From NCBI GenBank assembly GCA_003210135.1, contig QCNK01000006.1, positions 1-64,000 of the forward strand: a stretch of 64,000 nt of DNA, read 5' to 3'. The notes beneath the pieces were generated by a model. The model was not told the origin of the DNA, searched no databases, and was given only the letters and a program-made list of their open reading frames with translations. Of the stretch, positions 46,444 through 57,431 are shown one piece after another; position 1 is the stretch's first letter, and the number at the start of each line of letters is the position of its first letter. The DNA comes from Prochlorococcus sp. AG-424-P23. GTDB taxonomy: Bacteria > Cyanobacteriota > Cyanobacteriia > PCC-6307 > Cyanobiaceae. The position numbers were made by a program, and so were the translations under genes.

Positions 46444-46557
46444 TTTAAATTCGATATGTTTAAAAAATAAAATTCCAACTTAAAAATCTTACAATGCAAA
46501 GCAGAGCAAAAGCGTTATATGAACATTTATATGAAGTACTAAGTTAAATAAGTCTTC

Positions 46558-48822
46558 TTATTTTTTTGATTGATGTTTGAAGATACTTACGCTTAATGGG
46601 GGCAAAGCAAGTTCTAGGGCATTTTGATAATCATGAATATTGTAATTTATAGTTTCTTTCCCGCCCATATTCCCTTTATTACTGCCTCCGTATCTAGATC
46701 CGTCTGAATTGAAAATCTCTTTATAAAATCCCTTTAAAGGAACCCCTACTTTGTATGACCCATGAGTATTAGGTGTAAAGTTAGCAACAATGACAAGCCA
46801 CTCATTGGTATCATTTTCTCTTCTCATAAAACTTATAACTGAATTAGATTTGTCATTACAATCTATCCACTGGAATCCATAGGGATCAAAGTCATTTTTC
46901 CATAACGCAGGTTCATTTTTATAAAGTGCATTTAAATCATCAACTAAGTTTCTGATCCCTTTATGAGGTTCAAATTCTAATAAATCCCATTGAAGATCAT
47001 CCCAAACATTCCATTCTTGTCTTTGTCCAAATTCCATCCCCATAAATATTGTTTTTTTACCGGGATGGGTCCACATATAAGTTAGTAAAGCTCGAGTATT
47101 TGCATATTTCTTCCAGTCGTCACCGGGCATTTTGTGTAAAAGATGACTTTTCCCATGAACAACCTCATCATGACTGAGAGCAAGCATAAAGTTCTCTGTA
47201 TAGTTATATGTTATTGAGAAAGTCACACTATTTTGATGAAATTGCCTGAACCAAGGATCTATTTCAAAATAATCGAGCATATCGTGCATCCAGCCCATAT
47301 TCCATTTCAAATTAAACCCTAATCCTCCCATGTCAGTTGGTTTGGTTACCATAGGCCAAGTTGTTGATTCTTCAGCAATAGAAAGTGCCCCGGGGAAATG
47401 CTGGAAGAGTACATGATTGGCTTGTTGAAGAAATTTAACGGCTTCTGTATTTTCATTTCCACCATTCTCATTAGGTATCCATTCTCCATCTGGGCGTAAA
47501 TAGTCTCTGTATAGCATTGAAGCTACAGCGTCTACTCGAATACCATCAATATGAAATTCTTCAAACCAATAAACGAGGTTGGCTACCAGAAAATTTCTTA
47601 CTTCGTTTCTGCTGTAATTAAAGATTAAAGTCCCCCATTCTTTGTGTTCACCAATGCGTGAATCCCCATGTTCATAAAGATGACAACCATCAAAAAATGC
47701 TAAACCATGCTTGTCCTTTGGGAAATGCCCAGGTACCCAATCAAGAATTACACCAATCCCCTCTTCATGACATTTATTTACAAACGCTCTAAATTCATTT
47801 GGAGTACCAAATCTACTTGTTGGTGCATACCAGCCTGTAACTTGGTATCCCCAAGAACCATCGAAAGGATGTTCAGATATTGGCATTAATTCAATATGAG
47901 TAAATCCTCTCTCCTTTACATAAGGGATGAGTTTTTCAGTTAATTCTGGATAAGTTAATAATCTTGTCCCAGGTTTTAAATCTGCAGCAGGAACTGGGTC
48001 TCTTAGGTCCCCATTGTCTTCAAGATATTTATTATCTGTTGATTCATGGAGCCAACTTCCTAAATGCATCTCATAAACTGAAATTGGCTTGTTAATTTGA
48101 CTAGAGGAATCTCTATTTGTCGTCCAAGTACTATCATTCCAATTAAAGTTTTTCAATTTTGAAACTATTGAACCATTTTGAGGTCTGATTTCATGAAAGA
48201 AACCATATGGATCAGCTTTCTCATAGATATGACCTTGTTGCGTTCTTATTTCATATTTATATGTATCTCCCTCTTTCATTGTTGGCATGAATAGTTCCCA
48301 TATTCCCCCTAATCTTTTTTGCATTGGATGATGTCTTCCATCCCAAGAATTTATATCTCCAATTATCGATATTGATTTAGCATTTGGAGCCCAAATGCAG
48401 AACATTACTCCTTTTTGATTCTTATTTTCAATGAGGTGTGCTCCCATTTTTTCCCAGATATGATGATGATTACCTTCTGCAAAAAGATGCCTATCAACTT
48501 CTCCCATCCACTCTTCTCTATATGCCCAGGGGTCATGTTGTGTATGTGTGATCCCTCCTCGTGAAATATTTATTTCGTAATTAAAATCTGGATTCTCAGG
48601 AAGGATTGCTTCAAATAGCCATTTATGGTTTATGCATTCTGCCTTATAGTTTTTATTTTTAAAATTTATTTTAACTTCATCCGCTTCAGGCATCCATACC
48701 CTTATTACCCATTGCTCTTCATAAAAATGAGGACCTAATATTTTTAATGGATTATCATTGCAACAATTTTCTAGGTTGATAGCTTCTGATTTAATCCAGT
48801 CTGCTTGAATGGTTTCGATCAT
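46558..48822 (-). CDS. glgB: 1,4-alpha-glucan branching enzyme
   Basis: GlgB forms alpha-1,6 branches in glycogen. The 754-residue protein has two N-terminal beta domains (about 1-230, the second a CBM48), the GH13 barrel and a C-terminal beta domain. Catalytic residues lie in the conserved segments [11 protein letters not shown] (nucleophile Asp), SIAEEST (Glu acid/base) and LSHDEVVHG (Asp). Length is normal for cyanobacterial GlgB. No other glycogen genes are in the window except glucokinase. Confidence 0.97.
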   Translation of the reverse strand: MIETIQADWIKSEAINLENCCNDNPLKILGPHFYEEQWVIRVWMPEADEVKINFKNKNYKAECINHKWLFEAILPENPDFNYEINISRGGITHTQHDPWAYREEWMGEVDRHLFAEGNHHHIWEKMGAHLIENKNQKGVMFCIWAPNAKSISIIGDINSWDGRHHPMQKRLGGIWELFMPTMKEGDTYKYEIRTQQGHIYEKADPYGFFHEIRPQNGSIVSKLKNFNWNDSTWTTNRDSSSQINKPISVYEMHLGSWLHESTDNKYLEDNGDLRDPVPAADLKPGTRLLTYPELTEKLIPYVKERGFTHIELMPISEHPFDGSWGYQVTGWYAPTSRFGTPNEFRAFVNKCHEEGIGVILDWVPGHFPKDKHGLAFFDGCHLYEHGDSRIGEHKEWGTLIFNYSRNEVRNFLVANLVYWFEEFHIDGIRVDAVASMLYRDYLRPDGEWIPNENGGNENTEAVKFLQQANHVLFQHFPGALSIAEESTTWPMVTKPTDMGGLGFNLKWNMGWMHDMLDYFEIDPWFRQFHQNSVTFSITYNYTENFMLALSHDEVVHGKSHLLHKMPGDDWKKYANTRALLTYMWTHPGKKTIFMGMEFGQRQEWNVWDDLQWDLLEFEPHKGIRNLVDDLNALYKNEPALWKNDFDPYGFQWIDCNDKSNSVISFMRRENDTNEWLVIVANFTPNTHGSYKVGVPLKGFYKEIFNSDGSRYGGSNKGNMGGKETINYNIHDYQNALELALPPLSVSIFKHQSKK

Positions 48823-48875
48823 GACTGGTAGATATTAAGGATTTATAATATCAAATGATTAACCAAAAAAAATAA

Positions 48876-50456
48876 TTATTTATTAAAAAAAGGGTTCATT
48901 TTCATAAATGTTTTATTAAGGGCAAAACTTAGAGTGATAATTCTATGATTTGCTGATGGCGCTCCAGCATTTCCTTTACCAAATCCAGGATTGACTCCAA
49001 TAGCGGGATAAGCCGCTGCAGATATAGATAAGCGAAGCTTGCTACCTTTAATTAAACAAATATTTGTTGGCTGCATTGTTATTTTATAAATGGATTCTTC
49101 ACTTATTTTGGGGTTCTTAACTCTTAAGAATCCAGTTGAAAATTGATTCACCTTCTCATCACCTTCTTCAACTAGAGATAAAGCAAGGCAGATATCGAAA
49201 TTGGGCTGATCACTTTTTACAGATATTTCTAATGTGGGAACTCCTTTGAAAGATAGATCTTCTTTAAAAGAATTGGTTTGAAAAACACCTACATCCAGGC
49301 GTTTATCAATAATATTTCTATTAAACTTTCCTGGATTTGGACCTAAATGACCACCGTCAGATGGAGTAGGTCTCCATGGGTCATTAACAATTGTGAACCA
49401 TCCTGATCCTTTTGAATTTATGATTAGACTTCCATCTTCAACATCTACATTTGCCGTACCATCACTCTTGAGTCCAAAAATAAATTCAGGGTGAAATTTA
49501 TTATCTAATTCTTCCCATTTTTTTAATGAAATATTCCATATTTTCTTTTCATTTTTAGTGTCCTTAGATTTAAAAATCTTATCTGATTTTAAATGTTTAT
49601 CAAAAAATTTTAATAAAGATTCTTGTGATCCTTCCCACCAACTTAGATGTGTCGCATTCCCAATGATAATCTCAGGACTACCTCCTTCCTCTATAGATTT
49701 TTTATAAAGATCAAAAGCACCTTTTAAATGTGGATCCCAAAGTCCTCCAATAATTAACATAGGTTGTTTAATCCATTTTGAAATTGGTTCAAATTCTTCA
49801 AGGGGGCTTGCATTATTTATATTTTTAAGCCATTCCAAAATAAAGCTATTTGGATCATATCTTTTTAAAATATCAACTCCTTCCCTTAAATAACTTTTAT
49901 TCTCTAAGGCTAATCTTACCTTTCCCCACTCAAACATATTATTTTCTCTTTTCATTTTTAGTGCTGCGATTTGAAGTCCCCATGCAATATTGTTATGCCA
50001 CCAATATGCTCCTCCATCTGAGCACCAATGATCCTTAATATTCATCCCGGTCATTGCTGGAGATAAACAATCGGGCGGCTTTGAATTTGATTCACCAGTT
50101 AGTTGAGTGAATCCTTGGTATGAAAAACCATATAAGCCAAGTTTCCCATTGCATTCTTTTAGAGACCTTACCCATTCATGTGTTTCTGAAGTATCGCTAG
50201 CTTCTTGTTTGAAACCATTAAAAACTCCTTCAGAAGCGCCCATTCCTCTAACATCTTGAATTATTACCATATATCCTTTGGAAGCCCACCATTCTGGGTG
50301 AGAATAGGTAATTGTTGAAGCTATTTCCCTACCATAAGGTTGTCTCATTAATAGTGCTGGCCATGGCCCTTCACTATTAGGTAACCAGATCCTTGATACA
50401 AGTCTTACACCATCCCTAAGAACTAGAGATTTGTCGAACCATCTTGAACCATACAT
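48876..50456 (-). CDS. CocE/NonD family (S15) hydrolase
   Basis: A 526-residue alpha/beta-hydrolase of the X-Pro dipeptidyl-peptidase/cocaine-esterase family. The nucleophile serine is in LYGFSYQGFTQ. The N-terminal RDGVRLVSRIWLPNSEGPWP and RQPYGR segments and a C-terminal jelly-roll region (from about 340) complete the domain layout. It likely cleaves an ester or amide; the substrate is unknown. No signal peptide. It is followed closely by glgB. Confidence 0.88.
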   Translation of the reverse strand: MYGSRWFDKSLVLRDGVRLVSRIWLPNSEGPWPALLMRQPYGREIASTITYSHPEWWASKGYMVIIQDVRGMGASEGVFNGFKQEASDTSETHEWVRSLKECNGKLGLYGFSYQGFTQLTGESNSKPPDCLSPAMTGMNIKDHWCSDGGAYWWHNNIAWGLQIAALKMKRENNMFEWGKVRLALENKSYLREGVDILKRYDPNSFILEWLKNINNASPLEEFEPISKWIKQPMLIIGGLWDPHLKGAFDLYKKSIEEGGSPEIIIGNATHLSWWEGSQESLLKFFDKHLKSDKIFKSKDTKNEKKIWNISLKKWEELDNKFHPEFIFGLKSDGTANVDVEDGSLIINSKGSGWFTIVNDPWRPTPSDGGHLGPNPGKFNRNIIDKRLDVGVFQTNSFKEDLSFKGVPTLEISVKSDQPNFDICLALSLVEEGDEKVNQFSTGFLRVKNPKISEESIYKITMQPTNICLIKGSKLRLSISAAAYPAIGVNPGFGKGNAGAPSANHRIITLSFALNKTFMKMNPFFNK

Positions 50457-50463
50457 TTAGGCT

Positions 50464-50730
50464 TTAGATGATATCTGGGCAGTGCAGCCCTATGACGTAA
50501 ATAGAAAATATCTCTGCGTATACAGGAGTTAAATTATTTTTTTTTGATACATACTCTATAGCTTTGTCTGAACTAGCTGAGATACCTTTTGAATTGAACT
50601 CTCTAAACTTATTACATATATTTTTAGCTTCGCCTGGATTCTTTTTTACACTTTCTAACAGGTTTGATTGACTCAAAACAGGGTTTAAAGAGTTGGAAAA
50701 CAGGAATAATAAAAATAAGAGGGCTTTCAT
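50464..50730 (-). CDS. small secreted protein of unknown function
   Basis: An 88-residue protein with a clear signal peptide (hydrophobic residues 4-16, likely cleavage near VLSQS at 18-22) and a soluble remainder of about 65 residues with two cysteines (C39 and C84 by count from the start, approximately). No domain recognised. It sits seven bases upstream of the CocE-type gene on the same strand, so it may be co-transcribed. It could be periplasmic or lumenal. Confidence 0.6.
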   Translation of the reverse strand: MKALLFLLFLFSNSLNPVLSQSNLLESVKKNPGEAKNICNKFREFNSKGISASSDKAIEYVSKKNNLTPVYAEIFSIYVIGLHCPDII

Positions 50731-50793
50731 TCTGAACTAATTTTTCTAATTCTACATTAAAAAATTTTTTTAACCAAGATTTCAACTAGATTC

Positions 50794-51189
50794 TTAGATT
50801 TGATTAGCTCTTTTAATCCATTTTTTTAAGATGGTAAAAGTTATATCTGTCTTAGTTTTCACTCTAAGACTTCTTTCTAATCTCCCAATTTTTCGTTCTA
50901 ATTCGTCAGGAGTAGATACTGATAATGATTTAATAGAACCAATACCGCAATGTAAAAGTAGATATGATTCCGGTGGGGAAATTCCAATCTCTCTTTTAAA
51001 AATAGCTATAGCTCTAATTTTCTTTAAGTTATTTAATGTACATAGTGGAGATTTTCTTTGAATCTCATTTATGTCTAAGTCTGAAAGATGACTTAGTTTT
51101 TCAAAGTCAGTTAGTTTATTTTGGATAAAAAAAGATTTCTCATGTCTAAAGTTAGTTGGCAAAAAATCTAAAAAGGTTTTTCGTTCCAT
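50794..51189 (-). CDS. DUF4332-like helix-hairpin-helix protein
   Basis: A 131-residue protein with two helix-hairpin-helix-like segments: NLKKIRAIAIFKREIGISPPE and LLLHCGIGSIKSLSVSTPDEL. This resembles the DUF4332 family of cyanobacteria. HhH motifs often contact DNA non-specifically or proteins. The C-terminal third is basic. It sits 11 bases after the ycf51-like gene on the same strand. Function unknown. Confidence 0.7.
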   Translation of the reverse strand: MERKTFLDFLPTNFRHEKSFFIQNKLTDFEKLSHLSDLDINEIQRKSPLCTLNNLKKIRAIAIFKREIGISPPESYLLLHCGIGSIKSLSVSTPDELERKIGRLERSLRVKTKTDITFTILKKWIKRANQI

Positions 51190-51200
51190 TTTTTTAGTGA

Positions 51201-51644
51201 CTAATTCATTTTGACACTTTTTTGAACTTCTCCTATAACAACTGGTTTACTTATGCCATCAGAAATTTTTTCAATTTTCCTTATTTTTATTTTAACATTC
51301 GCACCCGACCTGCTTCCTTTCCTCAAGTTTTCTGAAAGCTGTTTTAGAGTTGGTTCAATAGATTCTTCAGGGAAGTCATCTTCTGCTTTAGCAATAATCA
51401 AATCGAAGCCATTGTCATAAACAATTGGGAGATATTTTGCATTTTCTATAACCACTTTTTCACTATAACTTTGTATGAATGCCCAACTGCTTAAAGAAAG
51501 TAATAATGAGAAAATGGTTGCTCCTATTATTCTAAATTTAAAACCAAAATTAAATATAAAAGCTAATGCTGTGCAAATAAAAAGAAATATTCCCAAGAAT
51601 CCAAAAATTTTGGGCGTGTTTTCTAATAGTTCAAAAAAAGACAT
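51201..51644 (-). CDS. ycf51: Ycf51 family protein
   Basis: A 147-residue protein with two N-terminal transmembrane helices (about 14-33 and 38-57) followed by a soluble domain containing YLPIVYDNGFDLIIA and GISKPVVIGEVQKS, the recognisable segments of Ycf51 (DUF2518), conserved in cyanobacteria and some red-lineage plastids. Function is unknown; a thylakoid or envelope location is likely. The divergent TamB-like gene begins 52 bases away. Confidence 0.8.
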   Translation of the reverse strand: MSFFELLENTPKIFGFLGIFLFICTALAFIFNFGFKFRIIGATIFSLLLSLSSWAFIQSYSEKVVIENAKYLPIVYDNGFDLIIAKAEDDFPEESIEPTLKQLSENLRKGSRSGANVKIKIRKIEKISDGISKPVVIGEVQKSVKMN

Positions 51645-51696
51645 TTACTGGCTTTGACCTAATTAATTTCTTATATTTTGTAAGCCTACTCTATTT

Positions 51697-54600
51697 TTGG
51701 GTTCTAACTTGAGAAAAATTAGATCTCTAAATCTAAATGTAAAAATTCTATTATTAGGGATTATTGTGTCCTCAGGATTTTTAGGTACCTTTTTATTAAA
51801 TAATATTTTAAGAGAGAACTACAATTCTAGGAAATCACAACTTGAAGATAGTGTTGGGAATTTTTTAAATAAAAAGGTTTCTTTGGGTGACTATTCCGGT
51901 ATTAGATTTCTTGGTTTTTCTTTAAGTAATTCAAAGATTATTGATAAAAAAGATATAGATTCTGGAATTAAAGCTAAAAATATATATGTTGGCATTATGC
52001 CTTTTAGATCTTTTTTAAAACAGAAATGGGTCGTAAAAATAAGACCTGAGCAAACTGAAATTAATATAAATAGAGATTTTCTTAAAAGCGGTGAATCTTA
52101 TAAAAAAGCTGGAAGTACAAAAAAATCAAGATCTAACTATGAATTAAATTTTAATTTGAATAAATATTCAATTTTAAAGCTTAAAAATTCAGGGTTAAAA
52201 ACAAAAGTAAAAGGTGATTTTATCTATAAGTCAAGTAATAAACAAATCATTGCAAATGTAAAATCTAAATTTGATAGAAAAGGGTTTTTAAAATTTAAAT
52301 ACAACACAAAACTAAATCAAGACTTTTTAAAAATGGAGTTATTCTCTAGTGGATTAGATCTTGAGAATTCTGAATATAGTATTGGCAGAAGAATATTTGC
52401 CTTTAAAGAAGGAAAATTTAAAACTAACTTTAAATTTAATAAATCATCAAAGCAAATATCATGCGAAGGAAGATTTTCTTTTACTAATTTAAAAATAAAG
52501 CCTGAAGCTTTTGAGGAGAATATAAATTCATATTCAAGTAAGTTTTTTTGTAAAGATAATAATTTAATAGGAAATATAGAAAATTTAAATTATGGGACTT
52601 TAACTTCAAATTTTAATCTTTATATTCCATTAACTAAAAGTTCAAATAATATTAATTTGAAAGGGAGTGTTGGATATGTTGATAGTCTTAATCCAGATAT
52701 TAAACTTTCGGGAAATTTACCTTATTGGTTTGATAAAAGAGGTATTAATTTTGGGAATATCGAATCTAATTTCAGAATAAATAGAACTCAATTATCTAAT
52801 TTAAATATTTTTCGAAAAAATGATTTAAGGGGTTTCGTTACTGCTACAGGAGAATTAAAAGGAAAACTCACTGATCCTGATATTTCGATTAACTTTAATG
52901 TTGATTATCCACACTATAAAGGGGTCCGTATTCGCGAAACATGGGAGGGAGATATTAAAAATGACAAAAATGCATTTCTTTTAGATATGAGGGCTAAGAA
53001 ATCAACTATTCCCTCATTTTTGTCTATTAAATTTGATTCTGATCTTAAGTTAGATAATTTAAATTTTGTAAGAGTTTTCAACTCTAAACAAGGTTCTATA
53101 GGGATAGTCAAAGAAGATAATAGTTATATTTGGAAGGCTAAAAATTTTCCTATTGATGAACTTGAATTATCTATAAGCAAGAATCAATTTGATAGAATAA
53201 ACGGAATTATTAATGGGTCGGGTTCAATTTCTTTAGACCAGTCTAATCTTGATGGAAGACTGGCTTGGAGTATGGGTGAATATGGAAATATAAAGTTAGC
53301 AAATTCATTATTTGATTTCAGTTTAAAAAATAATTCTTTTAATGTTAATTCCTCATTATATCCAATAGATGGAGGAATAATTGAATTTGAATATGACTCA
53401 AATAAAAATAATTTAATTAATTTAGATTTTAAAAATATAAGTACTAGTTGGACGATCCTTACTGCAGTTGATATTTTTAATTTTGATAATAAAAAAGTTA
53501 TCCCAACAAGTAAGTTTAATATTTTGGATGATTTGGAAATAAATAATAAAAACAGTTCATTTAAAGAGAGGATAGATTTAATAAACAACCTTATTGAAAA
53601 TAATAGTGAGGAAGAGGATGAATTTAACTTACAAAAATATTTAAGTAAATTTAAAAGCAGATATAGCGGAAAAGTATTTATTGATGGCGATAGACTAATT
53701 AACTACAAAATAAATGCAAAAGTAAATGGCTATCTTGATGTTTCTAGAGAAAATTACAAAACTAATAAAGAGGAATTTTCTTTTAACTTAGAAGGCGGAC
53801 TTTTAGGAGGTGAAGGTTCTTTAAAAATTAAAAATCTTCCATTAAGTACTTCAAATATATTTTTGAATCAACCAAAGGATTTTATTGGAGGATTAGATAT
53901 AAATTTAGATTATGATCTTGATAAAAAAACTTTTGCTAGTCAAATTTCCTCTAATAATTCATCAATAAAAAATAATAAAATAGTATTTAATAAAGGATTA
54001 ATTAAATTTAATAATTCTATTTTTGATATTGATTTTTCTCTTCTGATAAATGAATCTGAAATCCCAATTAATATAGAAGGTTTAATTCCTATAAATAAAT
54101 CAGATAATTTAGATATAAGATTTACTGGTAATAAACAATTTTTTGATTTGATTGATATATTTTCTGATAAATACTTTACCTTTAATAAAGGCGATGCGAA
54201 TCTTAGGATGATAATAAAAGGTACTATTAATAAACCAATATTAAATGGATTTGTTGTAATAAAAGATTCTGAAATTGATTTTTACAAGAATATAATAAAA
54301 GATATTAATGGTTTGATAATTTTTGATTTTGATTCCTTAGAAGTAAAAAATTTAAAAGCAAATTCAATAGATGATGGGAATATTTTTATAAAAGGCTCTT
54401 TACCTTTTTATAGTCAGAATGATTATGGTAAATCAGAGATTAATTTAGTAACTAATAAATTTACTTTAAAGTCAAATAATTTCAATTTTTTAGTAGATTC
54501 AGATATCGATTTAAGTGGATCATTTGAGAATCCTGTTTTAGGAGGTAATTTATCTCTCAATAATGGATTTGTAAATTTCAAAAGTATTAATCAATCTAAT

Positions 54601-55674
54601 AAAAAAGAAAGTAATAAAAAACTAAAAGATAATAAAAAACTAAAAGATAATAAAAAAGATTGGCCAGAACTCTACTGGGAGAATAATAAGAATATTGAAA
54701 TAATTTCAAATGAAACAATTTTGAATAAAGTTCTTTTAGGAGAAACTTTGCCTAATTATTTGGATAATCTGTTTTTTGATAATCTTAAATTAAAACTTGG
54801 GCCAGAATTTAAATTTCAATATTCTGAGATAGTTCAAGCTTATTTAGAAACCGTTTTTGACCTTAAAATAAATGGTGAAGTAGGAAAAGATTTAAATGCA
54901 TGGGGACTTATTGATATAAAAAAAGGTAGAGCAAATCTATATACTACACCTTTTAAACTTGATAAATATAAAGAACACTATATTGCATTTTTCCCAAGAA
55001 GTGGAGTTGTTCCTTACATTAATTTTTCTCTGGTTAGTAAAGTTCCAGATTCTATAATTCCAATAAGTGAAAATAATCAGGATTCAAATATCTCAAGTGA
55101 TATTGATGATGAAAATAACTCTAATGGTTTTGGTTCTTTTGGAATTGGTAATACAAGACTTATTAAAATTGAAGCTTCTTATGAAGGATTTTTAGATCAA
55201 TTATCTTTTGAAGATGAAAATAAAAGAATTCAATTAAGGAGCACGCCAAGTTACAACAGATCGCAAATAATTGGTTTAATTGGAGGTAATTCTGCAAATT
55301 TAATAAATAGAGCATTTATTTCGCAACTTAATAATGCTGATGCTTTTAGTGAAAGGTTTCAATTGTCTTTATATCCAGCTTTAATAGAAAATAATGATTC
55401 TTTAAATAACATTTTTTCTAGTGAAAATTTAGGTATAGAAAATGATGGTCAATCAACTTCTAATGAGGAATTCTCTTCTCAAGCTTGGATAGCTGAAGTA
55501 GGGCTTGATGTTACTGATTCAATAAATTTTGCATTTCAAACTGTTCCAGGTCGAGATGATCTCCCACCTACAGGGATTTTGACTTTTCAGGCCAATCCAA
55601 ACTTAGAATTATTAGGTTCCTATGATTCTAATGGCGAATGGAAAAGTCAATTTCAATTGTTTTTTAGATATTAA
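51697..55674 (+). CDS. TamB/TIC236-like envelope protein
   Basis: A 1325-residue protein (TTG start) with one N-terminal membrane helix (residues 15-33) and a very long beta-rich body made of repeated amphipathic strands, ending in the conserved TamB domain (DUF490; GANLINRAFISQL and DLPPTGILTFQANPNLELLGSYDSNGEW are read in parts). Such proteins span the periplasm as a hydrophobic groove and move lipids or assist outer-membrane proteins. It is extremely Asn/Lys-rich. A tandem KLKDNK repeat lies near residues 973-988. Confidence 0.85.
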   Translation: MGSNLRKIRSLNLNVKILLLGIIVSSGFLGTFLLNNILRENYNSRKSQLEDSVGNFLNKKVSLGDYSGIRFLGFSLSNSKIIDKKDIDSGIKAKNIYVGIMPFRSFLKQKWVVKIRPEQTEININRDFLKSGESYKKAGSTKKSRSNYELNFNLNKYSILKLKNSGLKTKVKGDFIYKSSNKQIIANVKSKFDRKGFLKFKYNTKLNQDFLKMELFSSGLDLENSEYSIGRRIFAFKEGKFKTNFKFNKSSKQISCEGRFSFTNLKIKPEAFEENINSYSSKFFCKDNNLIGNIENLNYGTLTSNFNLYIPLTKSSNNINLKGSVGYVDSLNPDIKLSGNLPYWFDKRGINFGNIESNFRINRTQLSNLNIFRKNDLRGFVTATGELKGKLTDPDISINFNVDYPHYKGVRIRETWEGDIKNDKNAFLLDMRAKKSTIPSFLSIKFDSDLKLDNLNFVRVFNSKQGSIGIVKEDNSYIWKAKNFPIDELELSISKNQFDRINGIINGSGSISLDQSNLDGRLAWSMGEYGNIKLANSLFDFSLKNNSFNVNSSLYPIDGGIIEFEYDSNKNNLINLDFKNISTSWTILTAVDIFNFDNKKVIPTSKFNILDDLEINNKNSSFKERIDLINNLIENNSEEEDEFNLQKYLSKFKSRYSGKVFIDGDRLINYKINAKVNGYLDVSRENYKTNKEEFSFNLEGGLLGGEGSLKIKNLPLSTSNIFLNQPKDFIGGLDINLDYDLDKKTFASQISSNNSSIKNNKIVFNKGLIKFNNSIFDIDFSLLINESEIPINIEGLIPINKSDNLDIRFTGNKQFFDLIDIFSDKYFTFNKGDANLRMIIKGTINKPILNGFVVIKDSEIDFYKNIIKDINGLIIFDFDSLEVKNLKANSIDDGNIFIKGSLPFYSQNDYGKSEINLVTNKFTLKSNNFNFLVDSDIDLSGSFENPVLGGNLSLNNGFVNFKSINQSNKKESNKKLKDNKKLKDNKKDWPELYWENNKNIEIISNETILNKVLLGETLPNYLDNLFFDNLKLKLGPEFKFQYSEIVQAYLETVFDLKINGEVGKDLNAWGLIDIKKGRANLYTTPFKLDKYKEHYIAFFPRSGVVPYINFSLVSKVPDSIIPISENNQDSNISSDIDDENNSNGFGSFGIGNTRLIKIEASYEGFLDQLSFEDENKRIQLRSTPSYNRSQIIGLIGGNSANLINRAFISQLNNADAFSERFQLSLYPALIENNDSLNNIFSSENLGIENDGQSTSNEEFSSQAWIAEVGLDVTDSINFAFQTVPGRDDLPPTGILTFQANPNLELLGSYDSNGEWKSQFQLFFRY
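54613..54660 (+). repeat. 18-bp tandem repeat in the TamB-like gene
   Basis: The 18-base unit AATAAAAAACTAAAAGAT occurs perfectly twice (54613-54630, 54631-54648) and then as a partial copy to 54660. It encodes NKKLKD repeats and keeps frame at any copy number. Confidence 0.8.
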
Positions 55675-55741
55675 TTTACAAAGAAAGTTAGTTTAAAGAA
55701 TTCTTAATTTGAATTATTATTAAACTAATTAAAATAAATAA

Positions 55742-57052
55742 ATGGCCAATATCTTTGAAGTCCCTCTACCAGGAAATGATCTTTTAGAAAAAGCAGACCA
55801 AGTTCGATTGGCATCAATAAAAATAAGTCAGACTGAAAATCATAATAGAATTAAAGCTTTAAATTTTATGGCTGATTATCTAGAAAAAAATACTAAAGAA
55901 ATTTTAGAGGCTAATAAAGAAGACTATATCAGAGCAAAAAAGAAAGGTATCTCGAAGGCTTTACTTTCTAGATTAAAGTTATCAAAAGATAAATTAAATT
56001 CAGGAATTCAAGGAGTACGAAAAGTTGGAGACTTAGCTGATCCCGTAAACCAAGTCCAAATTAAAAGGGAGCTTTCCAAGGAATTGATCTTAGAAAGAAA
56101 AACTGTCCCCATAGGGGTTTTAGGGGTTATTTTTGAATCAAGACCAGATGCTGTTATGCAGATTAGTTCTTTAGCAATAAGATCAGGTAATGGAGTAATT
56201 CTTAAGGGTGGTAGTGAAGCTAATTTAACAAACACTGCAATTGTCAAAGCTTTGCAGCAGGGTTTGTATGAATCAGGTCTTGATGAAAATGCAATATGCT
56301 TGCTTACAAGTAGAAAAGATAGTATGGCGATGTTAAATCTTGAGAAATATATTAATTTAATAATTCCAAGAGGAAGTAATGAATTAGTTAAATTTATTCA
56401 GGAGAATACAAGAATTCCTGTTTTGGGGCATGCTGATGGAATTTGTCATTTGTTTATAGATAATGAGGCAAATCTTGAAATGGCTCTTTCAGTCGCTTTG
56501 GATAGTAAAATTCAATATCCTGCAGCATGTAATGCTATTGAAACTTTATTAATCCATAAAGAAATTGCACCAGTTTTTCTAGAAAAGGCTATACCTCTTT
56601 TTGATTCTAATGATGTTAAATTGATTGGAGATAAAAGATCAGTTGAATTAGGATTAAGTCATGAGGCTAGTCTGGAAGATTGGCATACTGAATATTTAGA
56701 TTTAATTTTATCGATAAAAATTGTTGACGATCTTGACGAGGCAATTACTCATATTCAAAAATTTAGTTCAAAACATACAGATGGAATAATTACTGAAAAT
56801 TTAAGTACTGCTAATAAATTCATGAATGTGGTTGATAGTGCAGGTGTTTTTCATAATTGTTCTACAAGGTTTGCAGATGGCTTTAGATATGGATTCGGAG
56901 CGGAAGTTGGTATATCTACTCAAACTCTCCCCCCAAGAGGCCCTGTAGGGCTAGAGGGTTTGGTTACATATAAATACTTCCTAAGAGGGAATGGCAATAT
57001 AGTTGATGATTATTCATCTGGGAAGGCTATCTATACTCATAAAGATCTATAA
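55742..57052 (+). CDS. proA: gamma-glutamyl phosphate reductase
   Basis: ProA reduces gamma-glutamyl phosphate to glutamate semialdehyde in proline synthesis. The 436-residue aldehyde-dehydrogenase-fold protein has the IPRGSNELVKFI cofactor segment and the catalytic cysteine in KIQYPAACNAIETLL, with the C-terminal ALDH pattern GFGAEVGIST. Length is typical. It starts 67 bases after the TamB-like gene. folB follows 11 bases later. Confidence 0.96.
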   Translation: MANIFEVPLPGNDLLEKADQVRLASIKISQTENHNRIKALNFMADYLEKNTKEILEANKEDYIRAKKKGISKALLSRLKLSKDKLNSGIQGVRKVGDLADPVNQVQIKRELSKELILERKTVPIGVLGVIFESRPDAVMQISSLAIRSGNGVILKGGSEANLTNTAIVKALQQGLYESGLDENAICLLTSRKDSMAMLNLEKYINLIIPRGSNELVKFIQENTRIPVLGHADGICHLFIDNEANLEMALSVALDSKIQYPAACNAIETLLIHKEIAPVFLEKAIPLFDSNDVKLIGDKRSVELGLSHEASLEDWHTEYLDLILSIKIVDDLDEAITHIQKFSSKHTDGIITENLSTANKFMNVVDSAGVFHNCSTRFADGFRYGFGAEVGISTQTLPPRGPVGLEGLVTYKYFLRGNGNIVDDYSSGKAIYTHKDL

Positions 57053-57063
57053 AACGTTTTAAG

Positions 57064-57426
57064 GTGGAAACATTTTTAAAAATTGAGAATATTAAACTTT
57101 GGGCAAGAGTGGGTGTCCTTGATGAAGAAAGACAATTAGGACAACTTTTTAGTTTGGATATATTTTTGTGGACAGATTTTGAAAATTGTACAGCAAATGA
57201 TGATATTAAAAAAACAGTTGACTATTCAAAATTAGTTCAAATTTTAAAAGATCAATCAAAGAAAATATATTGTTTCACAATAGAAAAATACTCAAAAGCA
57301 ATTTTAGAAATCATTGATCAGGAATTTAAGCTTTCTAAAATTAAAATTATTCTGACAAAATGTAATCCTCCAATCACAGGTTTCGATGGGAAGGTGTCAA
57401 TAGTAAGAATTCTTGAAAATAATTAA
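57064..57426 (+). CDS. folB: dihydroneopterin aldolase
   Basis: FolB cleaves 7,8-dihydroneopterin to 6-hydroxymethyl-dihydropterin in folate synthesis. The 120-residue T-fold protein starts at GTG, 11 bases after proA. The IENIKLWARVGVLDEERQLGQ opening, DYSKLVQ and FTIEKYSKAI segments are typical, as is the C-terminal KCNPPI. It completes the pteridine branch with folE near 5 kb. It is likely translated with the downstream lipase-like gene. Confidence 0.93.
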   Translation: METFLKIENIKLWARVGVLDEERQLGQLFSLDIFLWTDFENCTANDDIKKTVDYSKLVQILKDQSKKIYCFTIEKYSKAILEIIDQEFKLSKIKIILTKCNPPITGFDGKVSIVRILENN

Positions 57427-57431
57427 AAGTA

